Below are positions 57,701 through 64,000 of a stretch of DNA of 64,000 bases, piece after piece. Below the pieces are notes generated by a model, which ran no database searches, was not told the origin of the DNA, and saw only the letters and a program-made list of their open reading frames with translations. Source of the stretch: Temnothorax longispinosus (Eukaryota > Arthropoda > Insecta > Hymenoptera > Formicidae). Positions within the stretch are counted from its first letter, which is position 1, and each line of letters begins with the position of its first letter. Location: the NCBI RefSeq assembly GCF_030848805.1, contig NC_092369.1, forward strand, positions 9,151,199 to 9,215,198, read 5' to 3'. The translations under genes and the position numbers were made by a program.

Positions 57701-59753
57701 TCCCGCTACGAAAGCTGGCAGCCGACAGCCGGCAGCCGGCTTTGAAATCACGGGTGTCGGTGATATCGATCGGCGCGGCGCGGAACGGGCAAATAGAAGA
57801 GACGGTAGGATGGCGACGGAGAGGCCGGGGAAGGGGCACTTAGAGAGCTACTGCATACCGAAACTTCTCTCCGCATGGAGGTTCCATCGCGGATTTTCGC
57901 GAACAAAAAATCAGGCTAGAATCCTGTGACGAGAAAGGCGAGAATGTGGAGAATCGAGGAGGGCGATAGCGGGTGATAGCGGGCAAAATGGGAGGGCGGG
58001 GGAAGGGGTAGATGAGTGAGAGATGTGGTGGAGCTGGGCGAGATTTCATCCGACTTTTGTGACGCGGCTGATATATATTTTTATCTGACGTTGGGATTTG
58101 ACTGTTCGCCGAATCACCCCTACCCAGAGTGCTTCTCTGATATCGAGCGGTAAGACACATGCAAATGGTCATTAAGCTAGCTATACCGAGCGAGAACAGA
58201 AAAAATTACTTTTGATTTGCGGGAATCAATACTTTTAACATTTGTCAGTACTTAATCGTAAAAATATGTCCATTGAGAATTTATGTTTAACGAGATAATC
58301 ATATATGTTTTGAACGTAAGACATCAAAAATACGTAGAAATGACATACTGTGTAGCCACAATATTAAATATTAAAAAATTAAATAATCATGCCAGAGATA
58401 AAGCGAGAAATAAAAATCAAATATTTAATAACCTTTACTTATAGATATTCTCGCCATTCATTCAATATTCAAATTGTATTTGCAAAATAAGATCATGTTC
58501 TCCCATTTTTGTAATTACCAATAAAAGATACAATAATTGTAACAGAAGCCTAAGTTCAATAGCAGAAGTTCAATACTGAAACGGATTACATTTTCACAAA
58601 CGTACAATTATCGATGGCAATCGACCTCTTTTCAAATATGTTCATTTATTTTTTTTTGTTTAAAAAGCAAACGCGAAAAAAAATATCAGTAAGTTCTGAA
58701 ACGCAAAATAGCCAAAATAGATTCGAATAGTGGCAAGTATTAATATTGCAGCTATTATTATATATACTGCATTTTGATTACATGTTAGACCGCAATATAA
58801 GCAGCTAAAATTCCTTCTATAAGAGCGTAAGTCGGTCACGTTTTATATGTACAATAACAAAAAATTGCAATGCTTCGCTCTAAATGATTATGCATATGTC
58901 ACTCTTTAATATGCAATAACGAAACTCGTAAAATTGAAACGACTGCATCGCTTTTTATTTTACCAAACGTTTGACGTGCGCTGTCCATTGAATAACATTT
59001 ATAGCTTGTTGCTTGCATTATGCAGCCATCATGCGATTTGACAAAAAATAACTTATTAGCGCTCACCGTTTCGTAATGATCGATATGTGACACAAAAAAC
59101 GGGCGGCATAAAAATACATTGCTATAGGTGACAGCATTCGCGCGCGTATATGCTACGGGGAAAAGGGATTATTTTCAATAGAGATTATACATATAAAACA
59201 ATCTGCTCACCCGATACGGCGATAAGCCCACCGTCGGTTTAACGTCGCGGTATAATATCGAAAAGAGCTTGAGGTCGGTGGTGCGGGAAAGAATCGAATC
59301 GCGTGGCAGGGAGGAGAGGGAAAGTTATTTTACAAGCAAGCGGATATGCCGAGGCGCGAAATGGCCCATTTCACGAGGTGCCCGCGACTCCACGTACAAT
59401 ATCTGTCGACACACACGTGTGCGTCCTGTACACGTGCAGCAATCGTTAACGTAACGCGAAAGCGCTGGTGTTTCCTAGTTTATTTTGGCCTTTAACGCAA
59501 ACAACAAGGACGATAATGCTCGGTCCCGGTTGACACTCGCAACGCGCAGCCACGCGAGTCCGATTTTCGACATCGAGTGCATTCCCACAACATCCCACGG
59601 GATCTAGCGGCTTTCGCTAGTGATTTCCAGTTGGATTGCGCTCGTCAACGTATGGTCACTCACTGTTATTGTAACTGTCCGATAATGATGCATCCTGCGT
59701 ACCGTGATGATGACCCGATGTTTGTCCCAGTAATAGATTCCTCGCTTGTCGTC
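28069..59753 (-). CDS. DIP-type three-Ig neuronal cell-adhesion protein (5' partial, spliced)
   Basis: Joined from 59753-59664, 49198-49095, 46154-45947, 45701-45546, 36032-35904, 31561-31424, 30883-30734, 29921-29853 and, less surely, 28247-28069. Numbering visible residues from the first complete codon, Ig1 has C55/W67/C116, Ig2 C159/W171/C209 and Ig3 C252/W264/C308, each with the Trp 12 residues after the first Cys. After Ig3 comes a Pro/Thr/Ser-rich stalk. Phrases such as AWVRVDTQTILSIH, GWYMCQVNTDPMKS, GAYLCIASNGVPPSVSKRV and SINYWTTERGDMI are typical of insect DIPs. DIPs are known to sit on neuronal surfaces and bind Dpr proteins through Ig1 in synaptic partner choice; that role is inferred here by family. 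The Ig3 resembles the fly DIP-eta/theta/kappa group from memory, but the exact orthologue is unresolved, so no symbol is given. The signal-peptide exon is missing, probably beyond the right edge. It could also be annotated as lachesin-like. Confidence 0.93.
28248..29852 (-). other. Region downstream of the stalk exon (intron if the candidate last exon is right)
   Basis: 1.6 kb between the stalk exon donor GTAATT and the acceptor of the candidate terminal exon. It is AT-rich with a moderately CpG-rich part near 29.2-29.6 kb. No other exon is recognised in it. Confidence 0.5.
29853..29921 (-). CDS. DIP exon: Thr/Ser/Pro-rich juxtamembrane stalk
   Basis: Exon of 69 nt, acceptor ctttaacgcag, donor AAGAATG|GTAATT, phase 1 in and out. 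It completes a Glu codon and then reads IPAPSTTSTTQPPYYATSAH followed by KN. E-[IM]-P-x-P immediately after the Ig3 end is the usual start of the DIP stalk, and the Thr/Ser run is a likely O-glycosylated spacer between the Ig domains and the membrane anchor. The phase and the strong protein context make this a real exon despite its small size. Confidence 0.9.
30734..30883 (-). CDS. DIP exon: second half of Ig3
   Basis: Exon of 150 nt, acceptor cggtttcag, donor AGATG|GTAAGT, phase 1 in and out. It encodes GDKYEAVATDSGYNKYMMLK, then IRNVGPKDFGSYKCVAQNSL and GGTDGVIKLD. The Cys of SYKC closes the Ig3 disulfide, 56 residues from its partner. D-x-G-x-Y-x-C around it is the standard Ig F-strand motif. 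The GxTDGxIKL ending is the normal close of the third Ig domain in DIPs. An 812-bp intron separates it from the stalk exon. Confidence 0.97.
31424..31561 (-). CDS. DIP exon: first half of Ig3
   Basis: Exon of 138 nt, acceptor tattttacag, donor TCTG|GTAATT, phase 1 in and out. It encodes PPMLSIPNQLEGAYIGQDVT, then LECHTEAYPNSINYWTTERG and DMIVS. The Cys of LECH and the Trp of NYW are the Ig3 core residues. The phrases PNQLEGA and SINYWTTERGDMI are diagnostic of DIP-type third Ig domains; the second resembles what I recall of one fly DIP subgroup (eta/theta/kappa). The following intron is 540 bp. Confidence 0.97.
32471..32780. repeat. Imperfect tandem duplication, about 162-bp spacing, two copies
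   Basis: Both copies begin TATTAAACTATTAGCTTATC and run through ATTGATATTGGTGTATCGTG; copy 1 starts at 32,471 and copy 2 at 32,633. They carry several substitutions and small indels, so this duplication looks older than the one at 60.7 kb. It is intronic. Confidence 0.85.
34986..35136. mobile_element. TTAA-bounded inverted-repeat MITE (piggyBac-like)
   Basis: 151-bp element with 19-bp perfect terminal inverted repeats including the TTAA (TTAACCTTTAGAGGCCGGG on each side). TTAA is the target duplication of piggyBac transposons. The inside holds a perfect subterminal hairpin (GGTGGTCG, AAATAT, CGACCACC) at about 35,007-35,029 and an A run of about 22 at 35,093-35,114. It has no coding capacity. 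Assignment to piggyBac rests only on TTAA and terminal repeats. Confidence 0.8.
35904..36032 (-). CDS. DIP exon: second half of Ig2
   Basis: Exon of 129 nt, acceptor ttatgttccag, donor GCAAT|GTAAGT, phase 1 in and out. It encodes VNVVDGEVLHIVKISRLHMG, then AYLCIASNGVPPSVSKRVSL and RVQ. The Cys of AYLC pairs with the first-half Cys (50 residues apart). The motif from RLHMG to PPSVSKRV is among the most conserved stretches of DIP proteins. The split codon at the 3' junction becomes Phe with the next exon, giving the linker RVQFPPM between Ig2 and Ig3. Confidence 0.97.
38948..38980 (+). repeat. (GA)n microsatellite
   Basis: About 33 bp of GA dinucleotides in the intron between the two Ig2 exons. 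Confidence 0.95.
40807..40851 (+). repeat. (CT)n microsatellite
   Basis: About 45 bp of uninterrupted CT dinucleotides at the edge of a CpG-rich intronic patch. GA/CT runs can bind GAGA-type factors in insects, but this is only a possibility here. Confidence 0.95.
45546..45701 (-). CDS. DIP exon: first half of Ig2
   Basis: Exon of 156 nt between acceptor gtgttacag and donor GAGTG|GTGAGT, phase 1 in and out. It encodes VPPSIITKETSTDMVVREAS, then NVTLTCKATGYPEPYVMWRR and EDGKNINYNGES. The Cys of TLTCKA and the Trp of VMW are the core residues of Ig2, and NVT is a predicted glycosylation site. The Val-Pro-Pro linker between Ig1 and Ig2 is typical of the family. The next intron is 9,513 bp and includes a CpG-rich patch near 40.5-42.1 kb. 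Confidence 0.96.
45947..46154 (-). CDS. DIP exon: rest of Ig1
   Basis: Exon of 208 nt, acceptor cttattttag-type (ttttag|GTGGCA) and donor GTAG|GTAAGC. It encodes 69 residues starting VAWVRVDTQTILSIHQNVIT and containing SWYLHIKEVQEVDRGWYMCQ, then NTDPMKSRQGYVQVV. Trp3 is the core Trp, and the Cys of GWYMC closes the Ig1 disulfide with the Cys of the preceding exon (61 residues apart). This is the membrane-distal domain that in DIPs forms the Dpr-binding face, so this exon largely sets partner specificity (family knowledge). It leaves in phase 1 into a short 245-bp intron, the smallest of the gene. Confidence 0.97.
48001..48047 (+). other. Exon-like segment antisense to the DIP gene
   Basis: A 47-nt segment has a strong acceptor ending at 48,000 (gattctgatcattatcccag) and a donor TTCTG|GTAAGTG. 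Two frames are open. It lies on the strand opposite the gene, so it would belong to an antisense or nested transcript, if it is used at all. Confidence 0.2.
48711..48752 (+). repeat. (GA)n microsatellite
   Basis: Purine run of about 42 bp of GA repeats with a slight interruption at its start, following a GA-rich, less regular lead-in. It is intronic. Confidence 0.93.
49095..49198 (-). CDS. DIP exon: start of Ig1 (strands A-C)
   Basis: Exon of 104 nt with acceptor ttgttgcag and donor AAG|GTACTT. It encodes SELPRFAEEIQNVTVSVGRD followed by ALLACVVDNLRHYK. The Cys of the ACVV motif is the first disulfide Cys of Ig1, and NVT is a predicted N-glycosylation site at a position where DIPs commonly carry one. 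It enters in phase 1 (two nucleotides complete a split codon) and leaves in phase 0, directly before the V-A-W of the next exon. The peptide start PRFAEEIQNVTV matches the usual beginning of Ig1 in DIP and lachesin proteins. The downstream intron is 2,940 bp. Confidence 0.93.
53165..53366. mobile_element. Foldback/MITE-like element with long terminal inverted repeats
   Basis: The left end CCGAGAAAAAAATGAGTATA matches the reverse complement of the right end exactly. Similarity continues through ATGGTCARATGTAAAAATA and further toward AAAAGATCT with mismatches, giving arms of roughly 65-85 bp in a 202-bp element. It lies in the putative intron before Ig1. No target duplication is clear. Confidence 0.75.
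53652..53680 (-). promoter_or_regulatory. Candidate recursive splice site
   Basis: On the minus strand the sequence reads ctaactttatttcag joined directly to GTAAATCCC, with the junction between 53662 and 53661. A pyrimidine tract and 3' splice site abutting a 5' splice site is the pattern of ratchet points in long insect introns. It is near the middle of the putative 10.5-kb intron of the gene. The GTAAAT donor is weaker than GTAAGT. Confidence 0.35.
57467..57520 (+). repeat. (GGAA)n tetranucleotide repeat
   Basis: About a dozen GGAA units with one GGCA interruption. It explains the Lys-Glu-Gly-Arg and Pro-Ser-Phe-Leu repeats in the overlapping open frames on either strand, which are not genes. 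Confidence 0.93.
59664..59753 (-). CDS. Probable DIP exon before Ig1: Gln/His/Ser-rich N-terminal linker
   Basis: A 90-nt open segment lies between a strong acceptor (cttttgtgttacag, ending at 59754) and a strong donor (GTGAGTG, from 59663). It begins with two nucleotides of a split codon and ends with one, exactly the phase that the first Ig1 exon accepts. Read in that phase it encodes a linker including RQARNLLLGQTSGHHHG and SLSDSYNN; the split codon adds another Asn before SELPRF, giving a possible N-glycosylation site (N-N-S). Low-complexity segments between signal peptide and Ig1 are usual in DIPs. The exon lies about 10.5 kb upstream of the next one. Its link to the gene is inferred from splice sites and phase only, since the linker is poorly conserved. 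It could be an alternative 5' exon. Confidence 0.6.
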
Positions 59754-60713
59754 CTGTAACACAAAAGAGTGCAAGGGACGTTATAGAGAATTCGAAGATT
59801 GACTATCGCAAAAATTTAAGATAGCAGTTGATAAAGAATTTTATTTCAAAGTAAATTAATTTCTAAAAGCCCCGATTGTTTGCACAAGGTTGTCATAACA
59901 ACGATATATCAACAGTGAAACAGTATCAGAGATCGTAGAGCGTGCCAACGTGAAACATATCGAAAATCCGATTAGATCAAAAACGTTCGCGAATCAGTTT
60001 AATCGAAATCCATTAAATCGAACCCGTGATTTTCGAGTACTCTGATATTACTCGTGAACTCGATTAACGGACGAATACTCTGGTACAGAGAATACCTACT
60101 CTACGCTAACAGCACCGCATTCAACCCGTATCTGTTCCAGAATATTTGTTTGTAAAATCGAGAAATACGATTGAATCTTCTTTTATAATCTAAAAAACAA
60201 TGCAGTCAAAATATCATAAGTTATAAAACACTCTATTCGTGTCATTTCGTTATACAAACGTATATGTGAAAGTAGAAGATATAAGTTCAAAAAATCTGCA
60301 CTTATTGTTAAATGTAACGTTAATTTTAACACCCGAGAATGTAATTTAATATCCATCGATTTTCCATAAAAAAATTGATAGTCATCCTAGAAAAATTGAT
60401 AGTACTCCTCATAGTATTACTGTATTACCACGCTGAATTACCACTGAATTGCCACGCTGGCGAGATGAAACAACACATATTAGCGATATTTTGTCCGCAA
60501 TATGTCATTTTGAAACAGTTTCATAGATTTATATGCGAGATGGTGCATCGAGGTGACACGTGACATGCGATGAACACGGGCATACGTCGCCAGGAACATC
60601 GTTTACGCCGTTCACAAGTGACGCGCGTCACTTTGAAAGCACAACTTATGTGACTTATGAGAAATTTATCTTCCCTTATCGCATCAAAACGCGATGATCA
60701 TAAGAGTGCATTA

Positions 60714-61171
60714 ATCTATTATCACATTAAAGGAGTTTTATCTATAGGAAAGAATTCTCGAGCACGATGAATCATGAATGTAAGGAAATTTAATTTCAAA
60801 AATTACATTAGTAATATTGATTAAAAATTTATAGAAAATAGAGATTTGTCATGGTCGATAAAAGGACCTTAATGATTCGATTTGACTGTTCTAGTCGAAG
60901 TAATCTTGCAAAAAAATTTATAATACAGCGCAAAATTTATTGATCTATTATCACATTAAAGGAGTTTTATCTATAGGAAAGAATTCATGTGCACGATGAA
61001 TCATAAATGTAAGGAAATTTAATTTCAAAAATTACATTAGTAATATTGATTAAAAATTTATAGAAAATAGAGATTTGTCATGGTCGATAAAAGGACCTTA
61101 ATGATTCGATTTGACTGTTCTATTCGAAGTAATCTCGCAAAAAAATTTATAATACAGCGCAAAATTTATTG
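60714..61171. repeat. Tandem duplication, 229-bp unit, two copies
   Basis: Copy 1 (60,714-60,942) and copy 2 (60,943-61,171) are nearly identical, starting around ATCTATTATCACATTAAAGG and ending CAAAATTTATTG. They differ at a few sites, such as CTCGAGCACG versus CATGTGCACG. The high identity suggests a recent event. No gene lies in it. Confidence 0.9.
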
Positions 61172-62893
61172 ATCGAGGGTTAAAAGTTACGAAACTCGAT
61201 ACAGCCTCGTCATTCATTTGATCATCCTTCTACAATCGCTCGCTACACTATGCGAAAATAGGATTTCAAATGACTATGGTGGTGACTCTCGAGCCCAGCC
61301 CTGACTAGTGTAAAATTACAGCGCGTTGTGTTAAAATGCCTCACGGTGCTTTTTTATACGGTTGAAAAATAAATCTGACATTCTCTGGTTCGCATATATA
61401 GCCATTAAATCTATCGATAATAAAAGCAAATCATAACACGCAAGTGCATCTTAACCTGTGGTCGAATCAGAGCAAAGTTTTTAAACTTATCGATAAAATA
61501 AATACATTTAGCCAACAATTATTATATTTGTTAACTTTTACACCAATTGTAATTTTTAACGTAGTATGACGATAAGGTTTCTCATAATTCTTTTTTTTTT
61601 TTTTTTTGAAAGATGAATCTCTGTGAACAAAGATATAAGCTCTTCCATTAAAAGTTCTGTTTTCGCTACTTTTTAAAAGCGTTTTATACTGGAAAAGATA
61701 TATGGATGCTTTGTCAAAATGTTTTTGTTTATAGTCTTTTGCATCTTACACTTGTAAAACTGATGTCAGCATAAAAAATAGATGCGATAAAAATTTCTCT
61801 GTAAAATTGTTTTTTTACCCAATTTTTATCCATTTCTTTAGAATATTCGGAGCCATTAGCAATTTATATATTCTGTTCAGAATTAAATAGTTTATCTTAA
61901 TTTAAAAAAAAATATATAATATACGCTACGTTGTTTACACAATATTTGCAATATGTAGGTCAGTGCGTACGAATCGTTGCAAATTTTGTGGATGGTAACG
62001 CGTGATAACGTTATGATATTTTCCAGCGAATTCGAGGTGACGAAACTATCTAAACTTGGAGATTATGACAACCGTTTGTCGCGAGTTTAACGATGTTCAG
62101 TGACGGTGCTTCCCCAATAGTTATATAACTTCGTGCGTCTCATAAATGCGAGCCACGGAGCAACTTGAGGATAATTACATTCGCAGATGACAGAGAGTAA
62201 AATTACTTGCATTATGAGCACGAGAGTAGTAGATTACACGAGGGAAATGTAAATTTGTAAGAGCCAATATATACGCATGTTTTGTGTCTTTCGCGCACAA
62301 GTGAAAATTTGAAATTACAATTACGCACTGCGAATAATTGCGCGGCGCGTTGCAATAAATTAATAGCAAACATAAATCTGTCGAAATGCTTTGTTTCATT
62401 TAACTTTGACTTTGCGCAAAAAATTTATAATAATTTCCACGAGATAACTTCACGATAAACGTTTAATTTTGAAATAAATCTATTAGGGAATTTACAGGAA
62501 TTCATTTATGACATAGATATTTTGCAAGCGTTTACCGTCGAATTAAGCCATTAAAATACTATTTATTTTTATAGTTTTAATACATATATATCTAGAATAC
62601 GTTTATAATATGTCGCATATAAAATCTTTCCTAATTCAATATTAACTGCGCGAGAAAAATCACAGAAATATCAACAGTACGCTTTTATACTTTATGATAC
62701 TTTTGTTAAAATTCTTTTCTTTGTGATTCTAGTGGGTTTTCAATTTTTTTGTTACATTCAAACTTGGATAACTGAATTCCATCCATTGACCACGACTGTT
62801 GTTCCATTCGCGAGCTTCGCTAACGGTGTACTGCTAAGGAAGGTTTCATTGTTGGAGTTCGCATACGAGCCATTCTGCCGTTGCTTTTTTTCT

Positions 62894-62894
<1 letters not shown>

Positions 62895-62924
<30 letters not shown>

Positions 62925-62942
62925 TTCTTGCGCGCGCGCTCT
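62895..62942 (+). repeat. CT-rich imperfect microsatellite followed by (GC)n
   Basis: Imperfect (CT)n with TTT interruptions followed by CGCGCGCG. It accounts for the Ser-Leu and Arg-Glu runs in the overlapping frames. Confidence 0.85.
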
Positions 62943-64000
62943 TTTTTCTCATTCGATACTGGTACAACCGCCACTATGCAATTGCACAACTGCATTTTCT
63001 GCACTATGGCGCCGATACTTCGAGCGGCATTTATATAGGACATAGCCTCTTCATGAAACTGCGAAATCGCGTGCGTCCGTGGTAAGATTAATGGACCAAT
63101 CTTGGCGCCGGGCGCGGTTACGCGCAATCAGGAGACAGCTTTTCGGAGCTTCAGCCTTTCATCGTGATAGCGACGTAGATACATACAGCGGTATGTTACG
63201 CCCGGCTTACGCAGTTCAGACTATTCAAGTCTGCGGTATTTACTTTACGTTCCGCCACGTAAGCTCCGTGAAACGTAACCTGCGCTTTACGTGGCAATGT
63301 AACACAACCATAGGATTACATTGTATGCAGAGTGAGTGAAAAAAGTTGCGAGCATGCTGAAAAATTTTATATACAAAGTGACATCGTCGTTCCATATCGC
63401 GCGAAGTCTGAGCAACGATCAGTCGATCGTTCTGACCGACTAAAAAACACAGGATTCGAGACAGTTAATATTGCACAGCTCTTTATTACGTTCAAAAAAC
63501 GGAAGAAACGGAAAAACCTTGTAGACGGTTATCGAACGATGTAATATTTGTTACAGACGATCGGGTCACTGGGGAACGGAATCGATTTGTCTTTTCTCGT
63601 GAATTCACATCGAAAGGTCAAACTGCCAGGAACTATTTATCAAGAAACCGGAATACCAGAAGGAACGCTAAAAAAAGGGAGGAAAGTCGCAAGAAAGAAT
63701 AATGAACCCGGTTGAAAAATCGAGGCACCTCCACCAAATTATTGTTACTTTCTTCGCATTGTATTTTATTCGTTGCTCTTCTATAAAATATTGTCGTTTA
63801 TCGGTCTTTGTGAAATCGTATCTGTTACATTAAACTTATTGTCAATAATCTTATTATTTCTCTTATATTTCTATGTATAATACTTCTAATTGATATGTAG
63901 AAGAAAAGTCTAAATATGTATATAAGCCAATCGAGAGAAAATCTGCTATCGCAAGATTTATATTAATTAATTGTAACATATTCACAAGTGCAATATGGAT

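Larger units (their letters stand above)
49199..59663 (-). other. Putative 10.5-kb DIP intron before Ig1
   Basis: AT-rich intron bounded by GTGAGT (59663) and ttgttgcag (49199). It contains a candidate recursive splice site near 53,661, a foldback element at 53,165-53,366 and a broad CpG-rich stretch at about 54.7-58.1 kb with a poly-C run, an alternating (GC)n tract and a (GGAA)n tract. The open frames in the CpG-rich part have low-complexity, Arg/Ser/Pro-biased products on both strands and no known domain. Confidence 0.55.
59754..64000. other. Upstream flank or first intron of the DIP gene
   Basis: No exon encoding a signal peptide with a phase-1 donor was found here on the minus strand, so the gene probably begins beyond the right edge. 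The stretch is AT-rich with a tandem duplication (60,714-61,171), a T run near 61,590 and a CT-rich run near 62,895-62,935. Short open frames here have no recognisable domain. Confidence 0.5.

Overview
This window is AT-rich animal DNA with scattered CpG-rich patches, long introns and simple-sequence runs. It almost certainly comes from an insect. The patchwork composition and the encoded protein suggest Hymenoptera, perhaps an ant, but that is inference because no search could be run.

The one gene I can support lies on the minus strand from about 59.75 kb down to about 28.07 kb. Seven small exons (49,198 down to 29,853) read through precise GT/AG junctions into three consecutive immunoglobulin domains followed by a Thr/Ser/Pro-rich stalk. 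Sequence character, domain order and the intron inside each Ig domain identify a DIP, a Dpr-interacting protein of the IgLON/lachesin-like group of neuronal cell-surface adhesion proteins. An eighth, upstream exon (59,664-59,753) is likely. A terminal exon with a hydrophobic tail (28,069-28,247) is a phase-compatible candidate. The signal-peptide exon and 5' UTR were not found and probably lie beyond 64 kb. Introns range from 245 bp to about 10.5 kb.

From 1 to about 28 kb there is no gene I recognise. That stretch holds AT-rich DNA, CpG-rich patches without convincing reading frames, one orphan exon-like segment (21,344-21,397, minus) and small non-autonomous mobile elements. The mobile elements in the whole window include two copies of one palindromic MITE family (8.88 and 24.14 kb), a 151-bp element with 19-bp termini bounded by TTAA (34.99 kb), another foldback element (53.17 kb) and a 71-bp hairpin (25.36 kb). 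There are tandem duplications at 32.47 kb (about 162-bp unit) and 60.71 kb (229-bp unit), and several (GA/CT)n, (GGAA)n and homopolymer runs.

I see no CRISPR array, rRNA, convincing tRNA or novel enzyme system. The most interesting points are the split-Ig gene structure, a possible recursive splice site in the 10-kb intron, the orphan exons and the foldback elements.
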